NCBI GenBank assembly: GCA_900478215.1
Contig: LS483478.1
Coordinates: 1 to 64,000, forward strand
Length of the DNA stretch: 64,000 nucleotides
Source of the DNA: Salmonella enterica subsp. houtenae serovar Houten
GTDB taxonomy: Bacteria; Pseudomonadota; Gammaproteobacteria; Enterobacterales; Enterobacteriaceae
Direction: 5' to 3'
Positions 41,792 to 50,016 of the stretch are shown piece after piece. Below the pieces are notes generated by a model, which did not search any database, had not been told where the DNA came from, and worked only from the letters and a program-made list of their open reading frames with translations. The translations under genes and the position numbers were made by a program. Position 1 is the first letter of the stretch. The number at the start of each line of letters is the position of its first letter.

Positions 41792-42853
41792 GTGTTTAAA
41801 CCGCTTATTGCCTCTCTCATGCTGACCAGCGCGGTCGTCTATGCGCAACCGATGCCATTGACGGCGACGCGCTATGCGCAGCAGCTTGGCGTTGGGATGG
41901 ATGTTGACTGGGCGCGAACGGAACGGGGTATCCGCGAGTTTGATCCGCTGGTCGTGCGGGATTTTAAGGCAAAAGGGTTAACTCATGTCCGTATCCGTGT
42001 GGCCGGTGCGCCGACGGAAGCGCGCCTCATCCATTTGCGTAAGCTGGTAGAAGCCTGCGAACACTATGGCGTCATTCCCATTATTGCCTATCAGGCGGAT
42101 GCGTATAAGACCGATCCCAGCGCCAGCAATGAAAAAGCGGTAATCAACTGGTGGAGCGTAGTCGCGCGCTATTTTGCTCAGACATCCCCGCTTCTGGGGT
42201 TCGATCTCATTTATGAGCCTGCCGACAAACTGAATCATAATATGACGTCGCTGAATCGAGTATATGACAAAACCATCCGCCTGATTCACGGCATTGATCC
42301 ACAGCGTATGATTTTCGTCGCCCCCCGAATGCGCGCCGCGCCGGAGGATTTGTCGGCGCTTAAACTGCCGACGCAAAGCCAGAATTATGTACTGGCGGAG
42401 TGGCACATCTTCCCGTGGGGACCACTGAAAAGCGGCGGTAAATATCCGTGGACATCAGGCACGACGGCGGAAAAAGCGGCAATTCGGGCGCGAATTAACG
42501 CTGCGGTTCGCTGGCAGCATAAGACCGGCCATGCAAGCTGGGTGGGCGGGTGGGCGCCGGGAGAGTCGATAAAAATCACGCCAGTTGCTTCACAGTTTGC
42601 GTTTGCCCGTTTTATGGCCTGCGAACTGAAAAAAGCGCATATTCCATATGCGATAAACGCGGACACCCAGTTTTATGACGGCGAAGAAGGGGCGTGGCGT
42701 CCGGCGCAAGAGCCGCTGCTCAATGCGATGATCGCGCCGGAATGTGAAACGCCCGGCAAAAAGCCGGGCGAGAGGAATGTTAAACCGTCTGTCCCTGATG
42801 CGATATCCGTGACGCCAGCGGCAGCCAGCACGCCAGGATCAGCAATCCCATAA
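41792..42853 (+). CDS. GH5/cellulase-like exported protein with altered catalytic motif
   Basis: A 353-residue protein starting at GTG 41792 behind an AGGGGGC ribosome site, with a signal peptide (FKPLIASLMLTSAVVYA). The body resembles a TIM-barrel family 5 glycosidase: FKAKGLTHVRIRV near the usual Arg motif, GFDLIYEP with Glu142 at the acid/base place (normally NEP), and WVGGW at 250-254 where active enzymes have a nucleophile Glu (GE). Glu258 is nearby. It may have a different mechanism or be a binding protein. The last 74 bp overlap the convergent emrD gene and contain a hairpin fit to end emrD. Function is not established. Confidence 0.75.
   Translation: MFKPLIASLMLTSAVVYAQPMPLTATRYAQQLGVGMDVDWARTERGIREFDPLVVRDFKAKGLTHVRIRVAGAPTEARLIHLRKLVEACEHYGVIPIIAYQADAYKTDPSASNEKAVINWWSVVARYFAQTSPLLGFDLIYEPADKLNHNMTSLNRVYDKTIRLIHGIDPQRMIFVAPRMRAAPEDLSALKLPTQSQNYVLAEWHIFPWGPLKSGGKYPWTSGTTAEKAAIRARINAAVRWQHKTGHASWVGGWAPGESIKITPVASQFAFARFMACELKKAHIPYAINADTQFYDGEEGAWRPAQEPLLNAMIAPECETPGKKPGERNVKPSVPDAISVTPAAASTPGSAIP
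42751..42769 (-). terminator. Hairpin for emrD inside the GH5-like gene
   Basis: GCCCGGC and GCCGGGC form a perfect 7-bp stem with an AAAAA loop, 10 bp beyond the emrD stop on the minus strand. The minus-strand tail GTTTC is only weakly T-rich. It lies within the coding region of the convergent gene. Confidence 0.5.
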
Positions 42854-43964
42854 GGGTCATCAACAATCCCAGACTGCCCTGACCGGTTTGCGGCAGCATC
42901 GCCGAAAGCCACGCCAATACGCCGGAACCAATATTTTGCAGCCCGCCGACCAGCGCGCCAGCGGTGCCTGCGAGGAACGGAAAAGGCTCCATCGCGCCGC
43001 TGGTGGCCAGTGGAAATAACATCCCGGCGCCGAAGAAAAACAGCGCAGCGGGGATGAGTAGCGTCCAGACGTTCATCACGCCAAACCAGCCGGGAATCCA
43101 CATCATAAGGCCTGCCAGCAGACAGCAAATGACCGACTGCCACATCAGGGTTGAGAAGCGTTTATTCGGGCGTCCGGCAAACCAGGCGCCGAAGAACGCC
43201 GCCGGAATCGGCAGAATAAACAGAATGCTTACCACCATACTGCTGAGACCTAATACTGCTCCCATTAGCACGCCGGAACAGGCTTCAAAGACCGCAATGC
43301 CAGCCAGCCCGCCGATTAGCATCAGCAGGTAACAGTTAAATGCGCCGTTGCCAAACAGTGATTTATAGCTGGCGATCAGCCGTGTGCGCGGCGCGCCGGC
43401 GGGCCGGGTTTCCGGCATCCAGCGCGCCATGCTGAAGGTGACGCCTGCGCAGAGCACCAGCAGGAAAGCGTAACAGGCGCGCCAGTTCCACATGGTGTCC
43501 AGCAGACCGCCAATCAGCGGCGCTAACAGTGGGCTGACCAGAATCCCCATATTTAACAGGCTATTGGCGTGACGAAGCTGCGTTCCTTCATACAAGTCGC
43601 GCGGGAGCGTTCTCGCCATCACTCCGCCTACGCCGGTTCCCATCCCCTGCATGGCGCTGGCGGCAATCAACACCGTCAAACTATGCGTGGTCATGGCTAT
43701 CAGGGTCGCTACCATAAAAATAGACATGCCGACGAGGATTACCGGGCGGCGCCCAACCCGGTCGGAAAGCGGGCCGTAAAACAGTTGCGAGACGCCGTAG
43801 GTCAGGAGGTAAGCAGCCATTACGCTCTGGACGGCGCCTTCCCGGACGTTTAGCGCTTGTGCCATATCGGCGATGGCGGGAATATAAATGGTTTGCGCCA
43901 TCTGCCCTACGGCCACCAGTAACACCAACATCAATAACAAATTGACGCTTCTCTGCCTTTTCAT
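42780..43964 (-). CDS. emrD: Multidrug efflux MFS transporter EmrD
   Basis: EmrD is a 12-helix drug:H+ antiporter of the MFS (Bcr/CflA-related) that exports uncouplers and detergents. The 394-residue length matches E. coli. Motif A is QLFYGPLSDRVGRRPVILVG near 60-80, and motif C-like sequence (GILVSPLLAPLIGG) lies in helix 5. It is convergent with the GH5-like gene, with overlapping 3' ends, and stands alone. Confidence 0.95.
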   Translation of the reverse strand: MKRQRSVNLLLMLVLLVAVGQMAQTIYIPAIADMAQALNVREGAVQSVMAAYLLTYGVSQLFYGPLSDRVGRRPVILVGMSIFMVATLIAMTTHSLTVLIAASAMQGMGTGVGGVMARTLPRDLYEGTQLRHANSLLNMGILVSPLLAPLIGGLLDTMWNWRACYAFLLVLCAGVTFSMARWMPETRPAGAPRTRLIASYKSLFGNGAFNCYLLMLIGGLAGIAVFEACSGVLMGAVLGLSSMVVSILFILPIPAAFFGAWFAGRPNKRFSTLMWQSVICCLLAGLMMWIPGWFGVMNVWTLLIPAALFFFGAGMLFPLATSGAMEPFPFLAGTAGALVGGLQNIGSGVLAWLSAMLPQTGQGSLGLLMTLMGLLILACWLPLASRISHQGQTV

Positions 43965-44166
43965 TTCGCTGATTACTTTTCAAAAAAAGAAAAAATAAGA
44001 ATAACTTGCTGCGCATTCCCATAAATGCGAGAGGAATCTACCACACCAGAAAAAGAAGGCCAGACAGCAACCAGCAATGACAGACGAAGGAACGGCAGGA
44101 TATGTAAACAAAAGCGGCAACAAATGTTGCCGAGAATTTGTAGTGTCTGCAACTGTTATGGGACAA

Positions 44167-45027
44167 TCATGACAAACGGAGTAAAATCGCCCCGACGGCA
44201 ATTCCGCCCGCCGCCGCCAGACGCAACCCGGCGACCTTCTCTTTAAGTAGCAGCCAGGCTATCAGCGCGCCGAACAAAATCGAGGTCTCACGCAGCGCGG
44301 CGACCACCGCCAGCGGCGCCTGAGTCATGGCCCATAGCGCCAGCCCATAAGATCCCATGGTGCCAATCCCGCCAAAAATGCCTTTTTTCCACTGTTGCGC
44401 CAGATAACGCGACGCTTCCCGCCGCCGCGCAATCATCGCCCAGGTTAACAGGCAGGCGCCGTTGAGAAAAAATGACCATAGCGTATAGCCCAGCGCCGTT
44501 TCTGAGAGCCTTACGCCGGTACCGTCCACCAGAGTATACCCGGCAATAAAACAGGCGTTAGTTAATGCCAACACGATGCCGCGTTGGGAGCTGGCGCGGC
44601 CATTACAGGCCATACCGAGTATTGCTATGCAGATTACTGCGATACCGACCCAGGCTATTGGCGACAGGCTGTCGCCAGGAAACAGAACGCTAATGAGCGC
44701 CACCAGCAACGGCGCGGTGCCGCGCATAAGGGGATAGGTCTGGCTCATGTCCGAGACCTGATACGTTTTCGCCACGAGGACGGTATATACCACCTGGAGC
44801 GCGGTAGAGGCCGCTAAAAAAGGGATACTGGCGTGAGCTGGCTGCGGCGCGAAGGGCAAAAGGAGTAACGCCATGACCGCTGCGGAACCGCTGACGCCGA
44901 TTGCGGCGTAGAGCTTATCGTTTCCTGCTTTGACAATGGCGTTCCAGCTGGCATGTAACAGCGCGGCAAACAGCAATATGAAGAAAACGGAGAGGGTCAT
45001 AGCGTCAGGCGTCGTTGGGGATGACAT
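44167..45027 (-). CDS. EamA/DMT-family transporter
   Basis: A 286-residue inner-membrane protein with ten helices in two EamA repeats, typical of drug/metabolite transporters (LHASWNAIVKAG, YPLMRGTAPLLVALISV, RETSILFGALIAWLLLKE). Starts at 45027 and 45000 (MTLSVFF) are both possible; neither has a clear ribosome site, and the second is nearer the first helix. The substrate is unknown. It lies between emrD and the tisB-istR locus. Confidence 0.88.
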   Translation of the reverse strand: MSSPTTPDAMTLSVFFILLFAALLHASWNAIVKAGNDKLYAAIGVSGSAAVMALLLLPFAPQPAHASIPFLAASTALQVVYTVLVAKTYQVSDMSQTYPLMRGTAPLLVALISVLFPGDSLSPIAWVGIAVICIAILGMACNGRASSQRGIVLALTNACFIAGYTLVDGTGVRLSETALGYTLWSFFLNGACLLTWAMIARRREASRYLAQQWKKGIFGGIGTMGSYGLALWAMTQAPLAVVAALRETSILFGALIAWLLLKEKVAGLRLAAAGGIAVGAILLRLS

Positions 45028-45075
45028 AAAAACGTAACATACCCGGGAAGCGAAAGACCAGTGGATAAGGTGAAA

Positions 45076-45098
45076 GGGGAGCGGTTGCCCCGCTCCCC
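45076..45098 (-). terminator. tisB terminator
   Basis: GGGGAGCGG and CCGCTCCCC form a 9-bp stem with a 5-nt loop, 22 bp beyond the tisB stop on the minus strand, followed by TTTC. Confidence 0.75.
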
Positions 45099-45120
45099 TT
45101 CGGTGCGGCTTGAATCTGAA

Positions 45121-45210
45121 TTACTTAAGGTATTTCAGAACAGCATCAAGCAGTTGCAGTGCTGCAACAATGAGTTTCAGGATAAGAATGGTGATATCCA
45201 CTACGCTCAT
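45121..45210 (-). CDS. tisB: SOS-induced membrane toxin TisB
   Basis: A 29-residue peptide that inserts into the inner membrane, dissipates proton-motive force and favours persistence after DNA damage. The sequence (MSVVDITILILKLIVAALQL and nine more residues) differs from E. coli TisB only near the N terminus. It is too short for standard ORF lists. Upstream on the same strand lie a TATAAT -10 (45434-45439) and a LexA box (45446-45465), so SOS control is clear. The long leader contains the 20-bp sequence that pairs with IstR-1. Confidence 0.93.
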   Translation of the reverse strand: MSVVDITILILKLIVAALQLLDAVLKYLK

Positions 45211-45311
45211 ACGCGTCTCCTGTGGTAAGGAGCACTGCCAGCCGACGTACCTTTCCGCTGCCTGTTGCCAGCTGTTGCGCACGCGATCCCTGTTGCGAGG
45301 AATAGTGTGCG

Positions 45312-45331
45312 TGTTGACATAACACAGTGTG
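45312..45331 (+). repeat. 20-bp direct repeat, tisB leader copy (IstR-1 target)
   Basis: The sequence TGTTGACATAACACAGTGTG occurs here and again at 45560-45579. Because tisAB is transcribed leftward and istR rightward, the same-strand repeat makes the two RNAs complementary over 20 nt, which is the known IstR-1/tisAB antisense contact. Confidence 0.9.
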
Positions 45332-45433
45332 CTCTCGAGGGGGTTAAGGCGCTGACGGCACCACCCGTTTCAGCCAGGACTTCGTTGCGCCGGTTTACGA
45401 TGCGGCCCCCGCATAACACATTGTGTCAAAGAC

Positions 45434-45465
45434 ATTATAGTTAATTACTGTATAAATGAACAGTA
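45434..45465 (-). promoter_or_regulatory. LexA box and tisAB promoter
   Basis: TACTGT-ATAAATGA-ACAGTA (45446-45465) is a canonical LexA site. It overlaps the -35/spacer of a leftward promoter whose -10 is TATAAT (minus strand, 45434-45439). This predicts SOS induction of tisAB, and probably of a longer rightward IstR-2 transcript. Confidence 0.9.
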
Positions 45466-45525
45466 ATTTATAGACAGAACAGAGCATCTGATCCATACTC
45501 AAATTCATTAAAATTCGCGCCGAAA

Positions 45526-45554
45526 TTGCGCGTTCTGCACAGAACGCGTATACT
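45526..45554 (+). promoter_or_regulatory. istR-1 promoter
   Basis: TTGCGC (45526-45531), a 17-bp spacer and TATACT (45549-45554) form a good sigma-70 promoter with a start near 45561. It lies outside the LexA box, consistent with constitutive IstR-1. Confidence 0.82.
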
Positions 45555-45560
45555 TCTGCT

Positions 45561-45640
45561 GTTGACATAACACAGTGTGTTTCGCGGCTACCACCCGCAT
45601 CTCGCTGCAAAAACCTCGCTTCTTTTCGGCGAGGTTTTTT
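45561..45640 (+). ncRNA. istR: Antitoxin small RNA IstR-1
   Basis: IstR-1 is the constitutive antisense RNA that blocks translation of tisB. The predicted RNA starts at about 45561 after the TATACT -10, begins with the 20-nt tisAB-complementary sequence, and ends at a terminator: CCTCGC (45614-45619) pairs with GCGAGG (45629-45634), followed by six T residues. Size (about 80 nt), order and end match the E. coli RNA. Confidence 0.9.
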
Positions 45641-45730
45641 GTTTTCAGACCTGTTAGAAAAATGTGATCGCTGACGCATTTTTGTGCAGATGAAAATTTT
45701 TCCGTTGTCATGCTGAAAGCGCTGTGCTTG

Positions 45731-45736
45731 TATAAA
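45731..45736 (+). promoter_or_regulatory. Likely -10 of the ivbL-ilvBN promoter
   Basis: TATAAA lies 32 bp before the ivbL start. A TTGTCA 20 bp upstream is too far for a good -35, which suits an activator-dependent promoter; in E. coli this operon uses CRP. A partial CRP-like TGTGA half-site occurs at 45663-45667. Confidence 0.5.
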
Positions 45737-45767
45737 ACGTGTTAATAACAAACAGACAAGGCCCCTA

Positions 45768-45866
45768 ATGACCCCTTCCATGCTGAACGCGACCCTACTA
45801 AAAACTGCGCCATCTCGCGCAGTGGTCGTCGTGCGTGTGGTGGTGGTCGTCGGCAATGCGCCGTAG
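45768..45866 (+). CDS. ivbL: ilvBN leader peptide IvbL
   Basis: A 32-residue leader peptide rich in regulatory codons: a run of valines (VVVVRVVVVV) and leucines. Ribosome stalling on these codons when Val or Leu tRNA charging is low prevents the downstream terminator. It starts MTPSMLNATLL and ends VGNAP, nearly as in E. coli. Confidence 0.95.
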   Translation: MTPSMLNATLLKTAPSRAVVVVRVVVVVGNAP

Positions 45867-45890
45867 GGTCCGGAACAACACACGATTCCA

Positions 45891-45923
45891 AAACCCCGCC
45901 GGCGCAAACCGGGCGGGGTTTTT
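45891..45923 (+). terminator. ilvBN attenuator
   Basis: AAACCCCGCC (45891-45900) pairs perfectly with GGCGGGGTTT (45912-45921) and is followed by further T residues. It lies 24 bp after the ivbL stop and before ilvB, the expected place for the transcription attenuator. Confidence 0.93.
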
Positions 45924-45973
45924 CGTTTAAGACACCCTCCCGGAATGTCGGCTCAGAATAAAAGGAATGGAGC

Positions 45974-47662
45974 ATGGCAAGTTCGGGCACAACATCTACA
46001 CCTCAGCGCTTTACGGGCGCGGAATTTATTGTTCATTTTCTGGAGCGCCAGGGGATTCGTATTGTCACCGGCATTCCCGGTGGTTCGATCCTCCCCGTTT
46101 ACGACGCGTTAAGCCAAAGCACGCAAATCCGTCATATTCTGGCGCGCCACGAACAAGGCGCGGGGTTTATTGCGCAGGGGATGGCGCGAACGGAGGGTAA
46201 ACCTGCCGTCTGCATGGCCTGTAGCGGGCCGGGCGCGACCAATCTGGTCACGGCCATTGCCGATGCGCGCCTGGATTCCATTCCGTTAATCTGCATTACC
46301 GGGCAGGTTCCGGCGTCCATGATCGGTACCGACGCGTTTCAGGAAGTGGATACCTACGGTATCTCTATCCCCATCACCAAGCACAACTATCTGGTCAGGA
46401 ATGTTAATGAGTTGCCTCAGGTGATGAGCGATGCTTTTCGTCTGGCGCAGTCGGGGCGTCCCGGCCCGGTGTGGATAGACGTTCCTAAAGATGTCCAGAC
46501 GGCGATAATCGAGCTGGATGCGTTGCCGCCGTCGGCGGAAAAATCACCTTCGCCGGATTTTAGCGCAGAGAGTATCCGCGAGGCCGCCGCGATGATTAAC
46601 GCGGCGAAGCGTCCGGTACTGTATCTGGGGGGCGGCGTAATCAATGCGCCGGCCCGCGTGCGCGAACTGGCGGAAAAAGCGCAACTGCCGACGACAATGA
46701 CCTTAATGGCGCTGGGGATGTTGCCGAAGGCGCATCCGCTGTCGTTAGGAATGCTGGGGATGCACGGCGCGCGCAGTACCAATTTTATTCTGCAAGAGGC
46801 TGATTTACTGATTGTCCTGGGCGCGCGTTTTGATGACCGGGCGATTGGCAAAACGGAGCAGTTTTGTCCGAACGCCAAAATCATTCACGTGGATATCGAT
46901 CGCGCAGAGTTAGGCAAAATTAAGCAGCCGCATGTGGCTATTCAGGCGGATGTCGATGATGTGCTGGCTCAGTTAATTCCCCAGATCGAGACACAGCCGC
47001 GGGAAGCATGGCATCAGTTGGTTGCGGACTTGCAGCAAGAATTCCCCTGCGGTATTCCCCAGGAAAATAACCCGCTTAGCCACTATGGACTGATTAATGC
47101 GGTCGCCGCCTGTGTGGACGACAACGCGATTATTACCACTGACGTAGGTCAGCATCAGATGTGGACCGCGCAGGCTTACCCGCTCAACCGTCCGCGTCAG
47201 TGGCTGACTTCCGGCGGGCTGGGCACCATGGGGTTTGGTCTGCCCGTGGCGATTGGCGCGGCGCTGGCGAATCCGGGCAATAAGGTGCTGTGTTTTTCCG
47301 GTGACGGTAGTTTGATGATGAATATTCAGGAGATGGCTACCGCCAGTGAAAACCACCTGGATGTGAAAATCATCCTGATGAATAACGACGCGCTGGGACT
47401 GGTACATCAGCAACAGAGTCTGTTCTATAAACAGGGCGTTTTTGCGGCGACCTATCCGGGAAGCATCAACTTTATGCAGATTGCCGCCGGGTTTGGTCTG
47501 GACACCTGTGATTTGAATAACGAAGCCGATCCGCAGGCGGCGTTGCAGGCTATCATTCGTCGTCCGGGACCGGCGTTGATCCACGTGCATATTAATGCGA
47601 AAGAAAAAGTGTATCCGATGGTGCCGCCAGGTGCGGCAAATACAGAGATGGTGGGGGAATAA
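45974..47662 (+). CDS. ilvB: Acetolactate synthase I, catalytic subunit
   Basis: IlvB condenses two pyruvates, or pyruvate with 2-ketobutyrate, in the first common step of branched-chain amino acid synthesis, using thiamine diphosphate, FAD and Mg2+. The 562-residue protein has the catalytic Glu motif ARHEQGAGF near 55-63, the FAD-domain GMLGMHG segment, and the ThDP motif GDGSLMMNIQEMATASE... NN near 440-470. It starts ATG 45974 after AAGGAATGGAG, follows the attenuator, and lies 3 bp before its regulatory subunit gene. Confidence 0.97.
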   Translation: MASSGTTSTPQRFTGAEFIVHFLERQGIRIVTGIPGGSILPVYDALSQSTQIRHILARHEQGAGFIAQGMARTEGKPAVCMACSGPGATNLVTAIADARLDSIPLICITGQVPASMIGTDAFQEVDTYGISIPITKHNYLVRNVNELPQVMSDAFRLAQSGRPGPVWIDVPKDVQTAIIELDALPPSAEKSPSPDFSAESIREAAAMINAAKRPVLYLGGGVINAPARVRELAEKAQLPTTMTLMALGMLPKAHPLSLGMLGMHGARSTNFILQEADLLIVLGARFDDRAIGKTEQFCPNAKIIHVDIDRAELGKIKQPHVAIQADVDDVLAQLIPQIETQPREAWHQLVADLQQEFPCGIPQENNPLSHYGLINAVAACVDDNAIITTDVGQHQMWTAQAYPLNRPRQWLTSGGLGTMGFGLPVAIGAALANPGNKVLCFSGDGSLMMNIQEMATASENHLDVKIILMNNDALGLVHQQQSLFYKQGVFAATYPGSINFMQIAAGFGLDTCDLNNEADPQAALQAIIRRPGPALIHVHINAKEKVYPMVPPGAANTEMVGE

Positions 47663-47665
47663 GCC

Positions 47666-47956
47666 ATGCAGAAACAATCACATGAGAACGTTATTCTGGA
47701 GCTGACCGTTCGCAACCATCCTGGCGTGATGACCCACGTCTGCGGGCTGTTCGCCCGACGTGCTTTCAACGTTGAGGGCATTCTCTGTTTACCGATTCAG
47801 GGTAGCGATCAGAGTCGTATCTGGCTTCTGGTTAATGACGATCAGCGGCTTGAACAGATGATAAGTCAGATCGATAAACTGGAAGATGTGGCGAAGGTGG
47901 TACGAAACCAGTCCGATCCCACCATGTTCACTAAAATTGCCGTCTTTTTTGAGTAA
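47666..47956 (+). CDS. ilvN: Acetolactate synthase I, regulatory subunit
   Basis: The 96-residue ACT-domain subunit gives IlvB full activity and valine feedback inhibition. The ACT core is NVILELTVRNHPGVMTHVCGLFARRAFNVEGI, spanning residues 7-38. It is the last gene of the ivbL-ilvB-ilvN operon and converges on deoQ, whose stop is 1 bp away. Confidence 0.97.
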   Translation: MQKQSHENVILELTVRNHPGVMTHVCGLFARRAFNVEGILCLPIQGSDQSRIWLLVNDDQRLEQMISQIDKLEDVAKVVRNQSDPTMFTKIAVFFE

Positions 47957-47957
47957 G

Positions 47958-48743
47958 TTATTCACTTTCCGAATCAGGCGTGATGACTTTGACGGAGCCA
48001 TTCCGACAGTGAGCGGCATAATCTGTCGGTAATGGGCGATCGCTAATCAGGACATCAAAGGCAGAAAGCGGACCAATGCTGGCAGGCGCGACCTCATCAA
48101 ACAGGGCGTGACGCGCCAGCAAAATTTTGCGCAGACCGCGCTCCATCGCTTTACGTTTGGCGGCAAGATCATCCGGGTTAAACCAGCTCACGCCAAAATG
48201 TTCATGTACGCCGCTGGCGGAAATAAATACTTTGCGCGGATTGAGCGAGTCCAGCGCCGAAGGATTATTAGCATCATAAAAGGCATCGCTCTTGGCCCGA
48301 TAGGTACCGCCGCACAGAATCGCCGTGGCATTAGGCTTTTCATTAAGCGCGATAAATACCCGATGCGAGTAGCAAATTCCGGTAAAGGTAATATCATCCG
48401 GTATCATGCTGATGACTAATGGCATTTCCGGACCGTTATCAAAAAACACCAGATCGTTTTCACGTACCAGACCGGCGGCCAGGATCGCAACGGGAAGGTC
48501 GTCCCGATGATGCGTCTTTTTCGCCGGCAGCGGCGTATTGGTTGAAGACGTAGGTTTATTTACCATGACGATATAGCCGCCGAGCAGCGTCAGCGGTAAA
48601 GGGTCATCATCCTGGCTGAGATCGCGGCGAATGGTCATCACCGAAACTTCCAGCATCCGCGCGGCGTCTTTCAGATGGATGCGATCGGTCTTTTTCAGTA
48701 ACTCCATCAAGCGTCGGATACGTTCTTTTTGCTTGGTCTCCAT
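47958..48743 (-). CDS. deoQ: DeoR-family repressor of deoxyribose genes
   Basis: A 261-residue DeoR-family regulator: an N-terminal helix-turn-helix (RIRRLMELLKKTDRIHLKDAARMLEVSVMTIRRDL) and a C-terminal sugar-phosphate sensing domain (NDLVFFDNGPEMPLVI). It is divergent from deoK, with 322 bp of operator-rich DNA between. The gene order matches the deoQ-deoK-deoP-deoX locus described for deoxyribose growth in S. enterica. The effector is probably deoxyribose or its phosphate. Confidence 0.88.
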   Translation of the reverse strand: METKQKERIRRLMELLKKTDRIHLKDAARMLEVSVMTIRRDLSQDDDPLPLTLLGGYIVMVNKPTSSTNTPLPAKKTHHRDDLPVAILAAGLVRENDLVFFDNGPEMPLVISMIPDDITFTGICYSHRVFIALNEKPNATAILCGGTYRAKSDAFYDANNPSALDSLNPRKVFISASGVHEHFGVSWFNPDDLAAKRKAMERGLRKILLARHALFDEVAPASIGPLSAFDVLISDRPLPTDYAAHCRNGSVKVITPDSESE

Positions 48744-48769
48744 TCACCCTCTCCGCAAATCATGTTGTT

Positions 48770-49024
48770 ATGTTTCTTTAGTAACATTTATGTGTTTCTA
48801 AGAACATTACAGTGTGGCACTACTATACGTCTGGCTGTCAGGAAATAAAAGCGGGTTTATTCGCGTTTTATAACAATAAATAGTTAATTTTCAGTGAATT
48901 GTAATAATAAAAATGATTTGGTGCGCGTATGTTCCGCCAGGGGGCTCACGAAGTAAACGGCAAAATGATCCTCTAATCGCGATCATAGTCACAAATGATA
49001 CGGAAATAACATGATAATGTTATT
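48770..49024. promoter_or_regulatory. Operator-like palindromes between deoQ and deoK
   Basis: Related TGTT... AACA palindromes occur at 48770-48787 and 48793-48808, beside deoQ. A perfect AATAACAT-gata-ATGTTATT palindrome lies at 49005-49024, beside deoK. They share the AACAT half-site, as expected for one DeoR-type regulator at both ends. A partial CRP-like site (CGCGA-N6-TCACA) lies at 48978-48993. Promoter hexamers could not be fixed. Confidence 0.65.
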
Positions 49025-49065
49025 TTAATATCATTGTCGTGTGACGATTTCTGAGAGGGAGTAAA

Positions 49066-49986
49066 ATGGATATCGCGGTTATTGGCTCTAACATGGTGGA
49101 CCTTATCACCTACACCAACCAGATGCCCAAAGAAGGGGAAACTCTGGAGGCGCCGGCGTTTAAAATCGGCTGCGGCGGCAAAGGGGCGAACCAGGCCGTG
49201 GCGGCCGCTAAGCTCAATTCAAAAGTATTGATGTTGACCAAAGTGGGCGACGATATTTTTGCCGACAACACCATTCGTAATCTCGAATCCTGGGGGATCA
49301 ACACGACGTATGTAGAAAAAGTACCGTGTACCAGCAGCGGCGTAGCGCCGATTTTCGTCAACGCCAACTCCAGCAACAGCATTTTGATCATCAAAGGCGC
49401 CAACAAGTTTCTCTCGCCGGAAGATATCGATCGCGCGGCGGAAGATTTAAAAAAATGCCAGCTTATTGTTCTGCAACTGGAAGTTCAGCTTGAAACGGTT
49501 TATCACGCAATAGAATTTGGCAAGAAACACGGGATTGAAGTGTTATTAAACCCTGCGCCGGCATTACGGGAATTAGATATGTCTTATGCCTGTAAATGTG
49601 ATTTCTTTGTACCCAATGAAACCGAGCTGGAAATATTAACGGGTATGCCGGTTGATTCCTGCGATCGTATTCGCGCGGCGGCGCGTTCGCTGGTGGATAA
49701 GGGGCTTAATAATATTATTGTCACGATGGGCGAAAAGGGTGCGCTATGGATGACGCGTCACCAGGAAGTACATGTTCCGGCGTTTAATGTCAATGCTGTC
49801 GATACCAGTGGTGCAGGCGATGCCTTTATCGGCTGTTTCGCGCATTACTATGTCCAGAGCGGAGATGTGGAAGCCGCTATGAAAAAAGCCGTCCTCTTTG
49901 CCGCTTTCAGCGTCACCGGGAAAGGCACCCAATCCTCTTATCCAAGCATTGAGCAATTTAATGAGTATCTTTCGTTGAACGAATAA
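49066..49986 (+). CDS. deoK: Deoxyribokinase
   Basis: A 306-residue PfkB/ribokinase-family kinase that phosphorylates 2-deoxy-D-ribose to deoxyribose-5-phosphate, which DeoC can then cleave. The N-terminal signature GCGGKGANQAVAAAKL lies at about 38-53, and the catalytic DTSGAGDAF at 246-254 with Asp252 as the expected base. ATG 49066 follows GAGAGGGAG. It opens the deoK-deoP-deoX operon. Confidence 0.92.
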   Translation: MDIAVIGSNMVDLITYTNQMPKEGETLEAPAFKIGCGGKGANQAVAAAKLNSKVLMLTKVGDDIFADNTIRNLESWGINTTYVEKVPCTSSGVAPIFVNANSSNSILIIKGANKFLSPEDIDRAAEDLKKCQLIVLQLEVQLETVYHAIEFGKKHGIEVLLNPAPALRELDMSYACKCDFFVPNETELEILTGMPVDSCDRIRAAARSLVDKGLNNIIVTMGEKGALWMTRHQEVHVPAFNVNAVDTSGAGDAFIGCFAHYYVQSGDVEAAMKKAVLFAAFSVTGKGTQSSYPSIEQFNEYLSLNE

Positions 49987-50016
49987 CAATCACCCTGCAC
50001 TGTTAAAGGTAGCACT

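Noticed and set aside
45395..45907. 170-codon minus-strand frame over istR and ivbL
   Set aside because: It crosses the LexA box, istR and the ilv attenuator on the other strand and includes Thr-repeat translation from the antisense of the ivbL valine codons.
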